A stretch of 43,440 nt of DNA from a virus. The stretch's first letter is position 1. Each line of letters opens with the position of its first letter. The DNA lies in IMG/VR virus record IMGVR_UViG_3300017720_000014, positions 1 to 43,440 of that record, one strand, 5' to 3'. Positions 35,101 to 40,902 of this stretch are shown here, in pieces. The translations under genes were made by a program, and so were the position numbers. Under the pieces are notes generated by a model. It had not been told where the DNA came from. It saw only the letters and a program-made list of their open reading frames with translations, and did no database searches.

Positions 35101-37761
35101 AATGTTGGTACCACCGTTATTATCGTATACAAGTCTATCTCCAGTTAAGAAGTTATGATCTTTATTAAGATTGAATGAATTATAAGTTGAACTAACATCA
35201 CCACCAAGATTAGTGCTAATACCATTAAAAAATACTTGTCTAAATCGTTCTTCAACTAATGCTCTACCAATAGCACCACTACCATTACCACCATAAATTT
35301 CTACGCTAATAACCTTATCAAGGTCATAGTCAAATGGGTCAATAAGAATACTTGATACAATTCCGCTTAAAACTGGAACTGCACCTGCAGTATTTCCGAT
35401 ACTAACAGTTTCGTCAGTAATAGTGATGTTTGGAGGTGCCTGAACATCATAACCTGCACCACTGTTTAAAACATTGAGTTTATTTACAGGACCGTAGAAG
35501 AGTGTATCCGCACCTTTATAGTTTAATATCTCAATACCATTCACAAGCATTCCTGTATTACCATCTACGGTAATTTCGGAAGTAGTTTGACCTTCTTTAC
35601 CGCTTTTGAGTTGCTGCTCTAAAACATATCTTTTTATAGGTCTTGCAGGGAAGATATTCCTTTTTCCTTGACTAGCAAGTATAAAATCATGTCTACCTGT
35701 GGGTAAAGTTGGTGCAACAAAGAATGATGGTAAATTTGCTTTAATAAAAGAACGAGATGGATATAATTTTATTTTATTTTTTGAACTTAGTACTTCTACA
35801 AAATAACTTGGAGAATCTAACGCACCAATAACCTGTGTTCCTGGTTCTGGTGCATATATGATTTCATCTCCAGTTTCAAATGGAACATCTGCTGCAAAAG
35901 AAATAATACTATATCTGTTTTCTACACTATCGTATCCTTCCCAGTTTCCAGAAGCAATAGAAGGATTTATCAACTCCGCATGAATTCTATCAGAATCTAT
36001 AGTGTAACTAGGAAGAGAACTAGAAGCAACATAACCTTCTCTCTTTGATGATGCTGATTTAGACTCATCTACGATATATGCATTATTAATATCTGTTAAT
36101 AACTGTTCTTGTCCACCTTTTACTGGAACAATTGAAGATTTTACTTTATTTTGCAATCTTCGCACATCATATAATAAAAGAGGGTCAAGAGTAGGAATAC
36201 TACCGTCAAGACTGATAGATGAAGCAGTTGTATCAATACTATCAACAATTAGAGAGCTAGCAACAAGAACTTCGCTGTTTCTACGCAAAATTTCAATTTT
36301 ATCACCAACTTTTAAACTGCTTTTTTCAATAGTACCAACAAGGGTAAATATAGATCCAGCAAAACTTAAAATTTCGTATCTAGTAGATGTATTGTAAACC
36401 CAACTATTAAAAAACACCTCTTCATAGGATTTACTGATAACTGGGTTGGCAATATAGCGTCCTAAGTTCTTTACCTTGATAGCCGAGGTAGATTTTAAAT
36501 TTCGGAGAGGTCTGCTAGTATTAAATTTAGAAAGTACACCAGTTAGACGCATTTCTACCTTTTTAGTAGAATCTCCACCCTCATACCCATAAACAATGTT
36601 AAAAGTAGATACTGTACTGTTGTTTGGTATCTCTATACTAACTGGAGGAGCAACATCAAAGAATTGATTGATGCTTTTTGAGTCATATGTAAATGTCTGA
36701 TAAAATGATGTGCCAATTTCACCAACTTTGATTGTACCAGTGCTAGAAAACCCAATTGTAGAATCTACGGTAATAACAGACGCACCAATACCAATTATTC
36801 CAATATTACTACTTCGTCCAGGTACTACGAAGGTACCATCAGTCAAACCTCGTTCATCAAAACCTGTAAAGAGAGAAAGTTTAAAATAATCGTCTCTAAT
36901 TAGCGATACTTCAGAAATAGGACCTGACGCTTCGTTTAATTGAGGGTTTGTTGGATCATTATCTTGGAAAAGTGTCTGACCAACTAATTCTTGAGGATTA
37001 CCAGATATTAATTGAACAGAAACAGTCTTTCTACGCAAATAATTCGCAAAAGATGGTTTTATTAGATATTTCTCTAAATCATTGATTTTTGGATCAACTC
37101 CAAACAGTGCTTTGAAAAGAATTTTAAAAGATGCACGAGTTCCCTTTGCTTCATATAAACTTCTTGCTTCTTTTATGAAATTATTAACATCTAACTGAGG
37201 TGAAAGCGTTACTCCCTCTAAACCAGGAGCATACATCGCTTTTAAATTCTTATAAAATTCTTTTAAGAATAAAGAACTAAGATTTACTACATTTGCACCA
37301 GTAGTATGAATTCCAGCAATAGTTTGTTGCCATACTAATTCATCTGGGTCGTTTTGTTTGGAAAATGTAGAGATTCCACTAAAACCACGCCAAACACCAG
37401 TAAAACTATTTGTAGTTACGCCACTATAACTGCATATTTCATTATCGATCTGAAAAAGACCATATTTTTGAGGATATCCATCAGTACTATCTACTGTAAC
37501 TGTAGTATCTGTTGATGAAATAGTACCAACAAGTGTAGTTGTACCTCTTATTACATCAGTAGTTAAATTATCAACTTTAATATACGCATCAATATTCTCC
37601 GCAATGTCTGCAGGTCCACCTTGGAAGTCTTGAGAGATATAATACTGTTCTAAGAATTTGGAGAACAGAGGATTCTCTGACTTAGCAAATTCTGGTATAA
37701 TTTCGCTAACGACTTGATAAGTTTTTACCCTAGGACTTAAGGGAGAATATGTTTCGATCAT
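23107..37761 (-). CDS. Giant baseplate wedge protein at the gp7 position, 4884 aa
   Basis: A single uninterrupted 4,884-codon gene between gp6 and gp8, where T4 has gp7 (1,032 aa). The first 265 residues (EFAKSENPLFSKFLEQYY, KEFYKNLKAMYAPG, ARSLYEAKGTRASFKILFKALFG) are compact and look like the conserved wedge part. Afterwards come many 'GxGYxxxP' repeats, several 'HGL..GD.V' modules, a YHYH-like domain (about 1265-1375; SPIIGWAYDGNPIYGAYG, DEHNGRF, GVYAYFAT), eight 'YDP..GIMTV...FxC..D...YPR' modules (about 3425-4235), and near the C-terminus an 'FINGVLQEPNLNYVFTGG' fiber-type domain. It starts one base after the gp6 stop. The gp7 assignment rests on position; the repeats suggest a large surface appendage fused to the wedge. 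Confidence 0.87.
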   Translation of the reverse strand: MIETYSPLSPRVKTYQVVSEIIPEFAKSENPLFSKFLEQYYISQDFQGGPADIAENIDAYIKVDNLTTDVIRGTTTLVGTISSTDTTVTVDSTDGYPQKYGLFQIDNEICSYSGVTTNSFTGVWRGFSGISTFSKQNDPDELVWQQTIAGIHTTGANVVNLSSLFLKEFYKNLKAMYAPGLEGVTLSPQLDVNNFIKEARSLYEAKGTRASFKILFKALFGVDPKINDLEKYLIKPSFANYLRRKTVSVQLISGNPQELVGQTLFQDNDPTNPQLNEASGPISEVSLIRDDYFKLSLFTGFDERGLTDGTFVVPGRSSNIGIIGIGASVITVDSTIGFSSTGTIKVGEIGTSFYQTFTYDSKSINQFFDVAPPVSIEIPNNSTVSTFNIVYGYEGGDSTKKVEMRLTGVLSKFNTSRPLRNLKSTSAIKVKNLGRYIANPVISKSYEEVFFNSWVYNTSTRYEILSFAGSIFTLVGTIEKSSLKVGDKIEILRRNSEVLVASSLIVDSIDTTASSISLDGSIPTLDPLLLYDVRRLQNKVKSSIVPVKGGQEQLLTDINNAYIVDESKSASSKREGYVASSSLPSYTIDSDRIHAELINPSIASGNWEGYDSVENRYSIISFAADVPFETGDEIIYAPEPGTQVIGALDSPSYFVEVLSSKNKIKLYPSRSFIKANLPSFFVAPTLPTGRHDFILASQGKRNIFPARPIKRYVLEQQLKSGKEGQTTSEITVDGNTGMLVNGIEILNYKGADTLFYGPVNKLNVLNSGAGYDVQAPPNITITDETVSIGNTAGAVPVLSGIVSSILIDPFDYDLDKVISVEIYGGNGSGAIGRALVEERFRQVFFNGISTNLGGDVSSTYNSFNLNKDHNFLTGDRLVYDNNGGTNIGVATTGGVNDTLTLFGGQDYYINVINSKDFTLHNNKQDSIIGINTILIEENAAASNAGLHIFRTFDKKRTISRISLEDTGSGYANRNILVKPVGINTFNDSVEFINHGLTDGEVVEYENGTNAVITGLSTTKQYQVLKIDDDKFRLAEAGNKGDREATETNYVNRQNVYLDSMGAGSGYHLFKYPPIVCKVKVLTKDQQEKEPTATPVVKGQIDDILVYNQGSNYGSTILNFPNPPIISVPTGNLGQIGIVVANGSVTDAFVANGGSGYVGPPDLNVVSVATTSQGAILRAIVNDSGSITDVKVISGGVGYAATNTSVNVVPVGSEFKAEATVRGLTVNKAYRLNQSEMDFLQPIGDGLALNIVGYGNTIRNFFADDGTGHSPIIGWAYDGNPIYGAYGSVDVDSVQSDVKKMVSSYDISATNIENRPPSSLFPYGYFIDDYVYTGNGDLDEHNGRFTKTPDFPQGVYAYFATVDLLNDPQFPFFVGDTYRSFAIEENTVKGKLLDQVTFDFNNSELVRNTQPYNLFGDGVSYDYLFQPYRTNNQVSNPSNLLQGAVETIDILSRGSGYSIGEKVIFDNTGTNGVGLDAEVKKLHGKPIDNISSSVITLSNLPIKHTRQGVVFKATPYHEFKGSDTVRVTGISTYIKGLEGFKKIAVASYSASLTDNGYTGIITDLRVDFVPDNVAVGDSIGIGTETARILGFFPNEKIVRIERYAGFTTAAVGSAVTYFTSEFTVPVETNPFDSSFQNLIYFNPKESVGVGTTVGISTSVDVSLNGVTKQRSILAQTIHLPNHGLKTNAKVTFDKRGNTDLFATDSISPYTAPSALSGDFYVINKSPDTIGLKTNTDGPALFFTTTGDDKANYSVVTNYKQETATVRRSQVTIQTTEDHGLEENDRFDLIVKTGLTTGIGTSTRATVKLIDGYTVINPLDIPTSGVNTTTSIFTVEDHALDTGFKVLMYGSGGDPSQLPAGLEQRTYYVLKIDADQFQLANTEKQLRADPPEVVGFTSVGYSGQTINPINPPVTVFRENNIVFDLNDPSLLGAKLKFFYDRNNFNEYVGTGSTANLEVVGVGTVGIGTTNPPDLPYKQINYSDSLKNTLYYAIEKGGYITTSETDVLYGNEIKYADSGYNAKQYIATGVAGTVFTANIGAEPEKDHYTQEDCAELYYSHTGAAATGGISQIRIINGGFGYQRLPAVTSVGSSGISAELELFGTDINLLGDVSVPTDVYGYPSDGTLNPDAFLPRILLIKNASKVLSASVLFGGRSYLNAPALAVFDKTTGEIVTNGLLTAELSDTAVNKVNVIVEPRGLTGNDYGIAPLRNSNGISIIEAFSDVGVLTCKITTPILGYDTEPFTIGESVFLEGIDFTAGTGDGFNSGDYKFIDFQIADYNSAVNPRQVTFTYTGLSSNPGIGATVVTGFGQIVKSGDLARFDATKTFSEFRTNEPLRRNSDLFTDLIMTDIDVNTGIMVVSGSINLQIDDKLLGTNSGDVCEVQAITEFDGYFEIASTIDTNVGWADNIGLIGDNNQFLPDNDYYQNMSYAIESEKTYEELITYVNDIVHPAGFKNFANTQILAKGNAGDTFIPAADAGGLVLDFVSDPLRVDSIYNFDIARDANSADNLSKFIELQQTRLADFILCKTNRVLLHDDISSQFISNESNDLSDSRVIAATIAGRYFSRYLVQTIHEAQDPAKNHFQLNELILISCNDDTFLVQKSALNNTNQVGLATGYGEFFAQYNINNGQTQVRIKPYEPFDTNYDIKAFQQGFADAVGTGQTELGNAEVRSVNISVGSGTTTDIVGINTVNLAGVHGHIVVINKNSNKVDYHEVVLQHDGVDTYLTEVGAFNNRQSLGGLSSPQFMGTFTSSIDTGAGGVVKLKYVHSEANSIDLRCKFLNFNPVGYGTTSVKHFNIPFTPEGSERSGRIVVGSSATTGIATVCGITSFTDLSFKSTVSVSYGSTQTFHQIYVLSDPVKVDTFLSQGPIAAVGTTTGIGTFGAEFSGDQVNLEFYPDAGVTGIVSIFSYNEIIYQQNDPNGLLAGIGSFNYGQVFENQTQNTYLGINNRNLRKFGLKYQSTPIYQRAFNPQNVNEINKETGLITLKHFFSNTEKVSYLPDSNIIGIAASSLEYSTGYGSTVLPSECFIVKSNNNQFFISTSITDARVGKAVTFAQDKGQGNLHKFTMDKRDSKSMITLNGLVQKPLSHTSVTYDLDVAVNGFVTCFALSGLSTITSGDLLKIDDEYNIVQTVGFGSTTTGPITGIGTWSLVEIERGSVGSAATVHSAGSTARIYRGAFQIVDSDIYFTEAPLGGDLGIIDAGNLLTPRATFSGRTYLRQDYATNQVFDDNSDGFDGLENIFPLTSTGVAVTGIGSTGGNGVLFINSMFQAPFGENNEGVANFKIIEQSLGGIASVNYTGISSFGFTDLIIDEGDINQNQLPRGGIIISVASTPGQGYAPFKGAKIQVTTGKDGAITGFTGIPTTSDFIDIESVDYDKTTGLATVSTAKVHRFGVEDFSKLVGLEFTCSDYISGITTLGITSFVYDHLVGIATIITDSTHGFTDPNLVGIVTDGLTFTCDMDGYRTNHTYPRSTDPANNKFLEVRNVTRDEFDVNVGISTQVRYTPVDAVYDAVAGIMTVTIGSHNIMSGTSIKIDQESINFQCAMDGLSTTKSYPRTTDPYFDRAISVASTTATGIAITVGTSPIVNYSITTATYNPSTGIVTATIGQHPLKDGTSIKLKEGSLIFRCETDNYISTHTYPRNIIDTQTINGAQYDATAGIMTVTVIPGGRLIHDGDFVKFDNDSIRFTCDMDGGTSTKSYPRSTDPYSGKWVPITGIGTTSFAVNVGKSPIQPFAISSAVYDPTAGIVTVSIPDHEFMTGTSIRISPESLAFRCGLDTFQSIHYYPRSTDTVGYNTAVSIASTTVGTISFQILPTQPSSNVSTHHHVPNDKLTPISASYDPVVGIMTVTVNNHGLSNGDYVKFDDGSVNFTCTRDNNQKVCGYPRPKDPYHNTWIKVSNVTTNTFRTNGMKSYDNATHTFVSGTPNSITRSVIVGGGAYNHTFVSAGVGSMDQKRDRSFDQPIKITAGYTLDTAEDIVYDPVAGIMTVTATGHGMMNGNYVLIENNSIKLECSQDNYVTPHLYPRITDPISGDWVAVASTTVNSFAIDVGKTNTGDQYVHRFAGSVANGIRKQNGTVTFQAGISTDTSEHRYDIMAGHEASNAVISGGNYAHTFANASTGAIRTGGGFEHRFVSAASSTLYIDSWAGAALTVSNAVYNPETGIVRFTAQNHGLVAPESLKLRGIGVTCAYGTKTYPTGKFGYHFKVRSVGTTTSFETFVGVSTLQHDYTGGGVVQVGVTSNLFPSFDEAYPISGIVSARTFEVNVGPNTIGHTYVQGGTVAQWYPLSFGSGYQTGLGTIGIALSSPTKGVNAEINALVGAGGSLIFSIGAGGTGYTGEYDSVFAPEPNGENLPIVGLSRIGGGTETGVGCSVSVQISGIQTATGIGSTLAEVSNWEFSKKGYGFKRGDVFTVAGLSTDPKAGDNFRNFELEVIEVFTDTVASWQFGNIDYLDNIKPNQDGNQMRFPLFYQSQLVSFEIDRNDQDSTEIDLSTVLLVFINGVLQEPNLNYVFTGGSIIEFSSAPTVNDNVVIFFYRGTIGQDSFIFDINENIKKGDALRLDKSAEMQFNKVTKDQSNFAQIEDRIIKRIDSAATVETPFYQGPGVSNDNYKPMTWIKQKGDLFIDGSLVSKARDSYEAQINPIGNIIGVLSTTDTAVFVDTVGNFKDTDGLLTESFGLLAIAPVGFGTTAATGVNFENLSGIEPLVADVAGYIGVVTGIGTTAGIGTDLALEILIDNQDYVNNGNDATGFSTNYPFKLYGTGINTAGIAITSIDTHDTDIVSISTYYGDNIYYASAISYRNGGRQGIITANIASYTDTSDMVGVGSTGFAYAHFTWGRFGDVNRAGSPIALDVKGLSYDNELSKFPLVLRRGVGHRGTGALPKLL
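25070..27480 (-). repeat. Eight coding modules of the YPR type in the giant gene
   Basis: Eight related segments of about 55-140 residues each: a first half 'VYDPxxGIMTVTxxxHxxxxGxxIK' and a second half 'SIxFxCxxDxxxTxxYPRxxDP'. YPR triplets are seen in seven of them; the last (near 25070-25310) is degenerate with YPT. Between copies 6-8 shorter 'HTFVSAG/HRFVSAA' segments also repeat. One further copy is in the fiber gene near 9350-9610. Boundaries are approximate. Confidence 0.87.
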
Positions 37762-37762
37762 T

Positions 37763-39682
37763 CTACTGTCTGATTAGCGATCCGTTAGAGTAACTAGAGG
37801 TGACTTTATATCCTATGCCAGAAATTTGCTGACCAGATGATATTGTGTCTCTTACGATATTTATCGTAGTATTTGACATGTCCAAACTTAAGTAAATGTC
37901 CTTTAATCCTATAACATCGTTAGATTCTGGATATGCCTGAATTTCAATGATGTCATTATCCTTAACTGTTGATGAAATGTTGATAGTATTGAGTATTACT
38001 TCACCTTTTACATAATCTACAGTACCAGCATTAGGAACAACAACAACTGCATCCTCTGATGCGGAAGTAGCAGGTTTAAATACAGCAATATCACCCATAA
38101 TACCATTAGATCTTGGTATATCAGTAAAATACACTTCACCTTCAACACCACTAATACCAAATCCAGTAGATTTGATAGTTCCACCACCTGTTTTTACATT
38201 AAATTGATTACCAAAGCATAATTCATATTGAGCAGACTGATTTATGAGTGCTTTTAGGTCTCTACGAATAGTAACCTTCGTAATATTGGAAGTAATTGCT
38301 GAATCTGTCTGATCAATGATTCGTTGAGACTCAGAATACTTAAATCTACCACCAAATGCGTTCAAATTAGCAGATCTTCCGTACTCAGTAAGAGATGTAC
38401 TGACTTCTGCCTTAAGTTGGTCTTTATCATCCATAATACTGTTGTTATAATAGACGAAAGAGTCCAACTCTACATACAAAATCTTTAAATCTTCAATTCG
38501 TTGGTTAATTCCTGCAATTGCATACTGTTTTAAGTCATTCAGTATGTTCTGCTTAGTAAAGTCAGATAAGAATGTACCATTTTTAGGTTTTATACTTAAA
38601 ACTACAGTTCCAAACTCAGGAGGATCCAATTCCTCACCACCAACAACAGAAACAGACTCTGTATTTGGATAAACAGACTGAACTATTGCTTCATAATCCC
38701 TAGGTGTAACCGCCCTGTTCTGTGCGGAGTACATTCTAGGTGCAAAATATCGTATAGAGTCAATTGCTTCGATATCAGTACCGTTTCTAGCGGTCTGACT
38801 AGCAATTACTGTTACATTGTTTGTAGATGAGAGTGAATTTCCTGCATCATCTACTATATTTCCTGAGAAAGTAAAGAATTTACCTTCATTCCCATCCTTA
38901 CCATCAGTTATAATGTAAGAAATATCAATTTCATCACCAATTTCTAGTTTTTTACCAAACAGACCATCTCCAAATAGTAATTCATATGTCTCATTCTTAA
39001 TTTCTTGTATTAGATATACATTTGAGACTGGAGTAACCTCAATAATATTGTCAATTCGTGAAAATGATAGTCCTGCAGACGATCCAGACTTCTTAACAGT
39101 TACTTTAAGTGAGTTTAAATCAATAAATGAGTTGTCGAGAATGAATCTTTGATCAGAACTACCATTTACAGTAAATTTTTTAGTTAAAAGTGTACCTTGA
39201 TAGACAGTTAATCCAGAAAATTTACCAGTTCTAGGAGAATTATTACCACCTATCCCTCCAGAGTCCAAAGGACTGGTTACAGTTACATCTTCTGGGACTG
39301 AAAAAGTATAACTTGTGTTGCTTACAGCACCAACTAGTGCCAAACCTTTCTTTAAAGTGACAGTATTACTATTTCCTGCAAATTTAAACTCAAAATCAAC
39401 CACTGCTTCAGCAGATCTTCGTGATCTTGGTACATATCCTATGTTTCTAGCTAAAGAAACAACATTTTCTCGTAGTGTTGCTGAATCCAAGAAGGACTCA
39501 TTAGCAACCATATTACTATTAAAGGCAGTTATATATGAATTATACGCTAATATATCGACAATGATCGACATATTTGACCCTTCAAAGTCAAAATCCTTAA
39601 AATCAGAGTTAGCTCTCAGGTAATCCTTTACAGATTCCTTGATTTCAGCAAAATTTAAGTTAGTAAATTTAGTAAATGGCAT
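37763..39682 (-). CDS. 6: Baseplate wedge protein gp6
   Basis: A 639-residue protein (T4 gp6 is 660) that forms the ring holding baseplate wedges together; it is related to the gpJ family of contractile tails. The visible signature is DFKDFDFEGSNMSIIVDILA, then YNSYITAFNSNMVANESFLD, then ARNIGYVPRSRRSAEA near the N-terminus, then APRMYSAQNRAVTPRDYEAI and VQSVYPNTESVSVVGGEE in the middle, all typical of gp6. C-terminal residues about 500-639 are beta-rich. It follows gp25 with a five-base gap (probable ribosome site AGGTAATAGGA), and the giant gene starts one base after its stop. Confidence 0.95.
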   Translation of the reverse strand: MPFTKFTNLNFAEIKESVKDYLRANSDFKDFDFEGSNMSIIVDILAYNSYITAFNSNMVANESFLDSATLRENVVSLARNIGYVPRSRRSAEAVVDFEFKFAGNSNTVTLKKGLALVGAVSNTSYTFSVPEDVTVTSPLDSGGIGGNNSPRTGKFSGLTVYQGTLLTKKFTVNGSSDQRFILDNSFIDLNSLKVTVKKSGSSAGLSFSRIDNIIEVTPVSNVYLIQEIKNETYELLFGDGLFGKKLEIGDEIDISYIITDGKDGNEGKFFTFSGNIVDDAGNSLSSTNNVTVIASQTARNGTDIEAIDSIRYFAPRMYSAQNRAVTPRDYEAIVQSVYPNTESVSVVGGEELDPPEFGTVVLSIKPKNGTFLSDFTKQNILNDLKQYAIAGINQRIEDLKILYVELDSFVYYNNSIMDDKDQLKAEVSTSLTEYGRSANLNAFGGRFKYSESQRIIDQTDSAITSNITKVTIRRDLKALINQSAQYELCFGNQFNVKTGGGTIKSTGFGISGVEGEVYFTDIPRSNGIMGDIAVFKPATSASEDAVVVVPNAGTVDYVKGEVILNTINISSTVKDNDIIEIQAYPESNDVIGLKDIYLSLDMSNTTINIVRDTISSGQQISGIGYKVTSSYSNGSLIRQ

Positions 39683-39687
39683 TCCTA

Positions 39688-40086
39688 TTACCTAGATGAT
39701 TCCAACATGAAGTCAAATTCTTGACTTGGGAAGTCCTGTCCTACAATATCATAAGCAACAAATACTTCAAATGTATTATCGTTGGGTTTGGGTTCCACTC
39801 TCACTGCAGTATTTGCAATACGACCCTCGAACCCCTTTAAAACATCAAAAATTTGCTGAGTTATGACACTTGCTGTACCATAATCAACAAAATCAAATAA
39901 AGATCTAGTCACATCTGTACCAAGATTAGACTGAAAAGGTCTTTCGCCACCTATAGTCTGGATTAAATTCCTTACAGCTCTCTTGATCGCATCCTCATTT
40001 TTAAGGACTCGTACATCTCCAGAAACAGGGTGGGGCGAAAAAGAAAGATCTATATCTTTAAATGCCTTGGAATTAGATTCAGCCAT
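39688..40086 (-). CDS. 25: Baseplate wedge protein gp25
   Basis: A 132-residue protein of the gp25/GPW family, the same length as T4 gp25 and related to TssE of type VI secretion. Visible motifs are DLSFSPHPVSGDVRVLKNED (N-terminal strand and helix), VRNLIQTIGGERPF (family core), LGTDVTRSLFDF and ANTAVRVEPKPND near the C-terminus (the family's conserved acid-Pro region). It sits at the wedge and helps start sheath assembly. A perfect late promoter lies 24 bases upstream, making it the first gene of the late baseplate unit with gp6 next. Confidence 0.95.
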   Translation of the reverse strand: MAESNSKAFKDIDLSFSPHPVSGDVRVLKNEDAIKRAVRNLIQTIGGERPFQSNLGTDVTRSLFDFVDYGTASVITQQIFDVLKGFEGRIANTAVRVEPKPNDNTFEVFVAYDIVGQDFPSQEFDFMLESSR

Positions 40087-40109
40087 ACAGCGGCTCTAGG
40101 TATCTCGAT

Positions 40110-40117
40110 TATTTATA
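40110..40117 (-). promoter_or_regulatory. T4-type late promoter for gp25
   Basis: The minus strand reads GGTATAAATAATCG, an exact TATAAATA octamer in the 53-base gap between a small gene and gp25, 24 bases before the gp25 start. It would drive gp25, gp6 and the giant gene. Confidence 0.85.
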
Positions 40118-40139
40118 CCAGTTTCCGTAAGATATAGAT

Positions 40140-40424
40140 TTAATCCCACTCCTTAGGATTATAAGCAGGGTCAGGTTCGTTAAAATTATTATCTTTTGTT
40201 ATCTCTCCTTCTAATAAATCTGACAACTTCTTACATCTATCTGCTGCTAATTGGTGATGTGAACCTCTACTTCTAATAGCATTCATTATACAGTTGTATA
40301 TGTCATACTCATCTGCGTCTGAAATGATAGCATCATAAATTGCGTCATCCAATACAGATAACGCATAGTCCTTATATTCAGTATCATCACTCACTAGGTG
40401 TAGATGATTTCTTTTCTCAGTCAT
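40140..40424 (-). CDS. Hypothetical protein, 94 aa
   Basis: A 94-residue acidic, mostly helical protein (TEYKDYALSVLDDAIYDAII, DADEYDIYNCIMNAIRSRGS) ending in a Pro/Asn-rich tail. I choose ATG 40424: GAGG stands six bases before it and it overlaps the stop of the 60-aa gene by eight bases. A longer form from GTG 40457 would add eleven residues and is less likely. No known family. It is the last gene before the late promoter of gp25, so it probably belongs to the upstream early or middle unit. Confidence 0.78.
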   Translation of the reverse strand: MTEKRNHLHLVSDDTEYKDYALSVLDDAIYDAIISDADEYDIYNCIMNAIRSRGSHHQLAADRCKKLSDLLEGEITKDNNFNEPDPAYNPKEWD

Positions 40425-40599
40425 TGTTTGCCTCAATGATTGCTTCTTTAATGACACTCTTAAGTTGCCTTAGTTTCTTTTTACCAAGACCTGCTCTAGT
40501 ATCGATCTTTACCTTTACCCAGTATACTCCTGCTAATACTAATAGGAAAGGAACTGCTTCTGCCCAAGAGATGTTGTTCCATGCTTCGACTACATTCAT
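40417..40599 (-). CDS. Small membrane protein, 60 aa
   Basis: A 60-residue protein with one hydrophobic span (about residues 15-32, AVPFLLVLAGVYWVKVKI) and a C-terminal basic, helical part (GLGKKKLRQLKSVIKEAIIE). The ATG overlaps the stop of the preceding 48-aa gene as ATGA, and its stop overlaps the next start. The topology suggests an inner-membrane peptide with a cytoplasmic amphipathic helix. Function unknown. Confidence 0.72.
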   Translation of the reverse strand: MNVVEAWNNISWAEAVPFLLVLAGVYWVKVKIDTRAGLGKKKLRQLKSVIKEAIIEANND

Positions 40600-40742
40600 T
40601 TGCCTTGCCCCCTGTATGCCTTACGAGCAGCGTTTCGGGCGGTGCTAGAAAATTTGGAGTGCTTACCTTGTCCTTGTCGAGTCTTTTTAGGTGTCTTTTC
40701 AATCCAACTGCCACCTGATAAGTTTGTGAATACTTTAGCCAT
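40596..40742 (-). CDS. Small basic conserved phage protein, 48 aa
   Basis: A 48-residue, strongly basic protein from ATG 40742 to TGA 40596-40598. It begins MAKVFTNLSGGSWIEKTPKK, then TRQGQGKHSKFSSTARNAAR, and ends KAYRGQGK. I recall short proteins with a TRQGxGxHSK core and a YRGQG end as a common cyanophage small gene; no function is known. High Lys/Arg and Gly content suggests a disordered nucleic-acid or ribosome-binding peptide, which is inference. It overlaps the gene before it by eight bases and the gene after it by ATGA. A competing frame over the same bases gives a product rich in unlikely Ser/Arg runs. Confidence 0.78.
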   Translation of the reverse strand: MAKVFTNLSGGSWIEKTPKKTRQGQGKHSKFSSTARNAARKAYRGQGK

Positions 40743-40902
40743 TAATTTCTTTCATAGTATGTGATATTGTTGATGGATCTGGGTAGGAAATCTCATAGAA
40801 AGATTGAGCATAGTCGCTCATCAGATCCAGAAAGTCAGTCTCACTTATATCGGTGTGCTTCTCAACTCCACCGATATAGATTGTGTAAACTGTCTTTGGC
40901 AT
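40735..40902 (-). CDS. Hypothetical protein, 55 aa
   Basis: A 55-residue acidic protein starting at ATG 40902 (MPKTVYTIYIGGVEKHTDIS) and ending in a short amphipathic region with SYPDPSTISH. The frame is open further upstream to 41007, but ATG 40902 overlaps the TAA of the glycosyltransferase gene as TAATG, and the upstream extension lies inside that gene, so the short form is correct. No family recognised. The N-terminal strand pattern (VYTIYIGGVE) suggests a small alpha/beta fold. Confidence 0.75.
   Translation of the reverse strand: MPKTVYTIYIGGVEKHTDISETDFLDLMSDYAQSFYEISYPDPSTISHTMKEING

Noticed and set aside
37855-37865. GATAAATA late-promoter-like sequence in gp6
   Set aside because: Inside the C-terminal coding part of gp6 (about residue 607), one base off consensus, and about 95 bases before the next gene; plausible but not supportable.
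40496-40714. Minus-strand 72-codon frame
   Set aside because: It overlaps the 48-aa and 60-aa genes in another frame; those fit the ATGA coupling and look like known small phage proteins.
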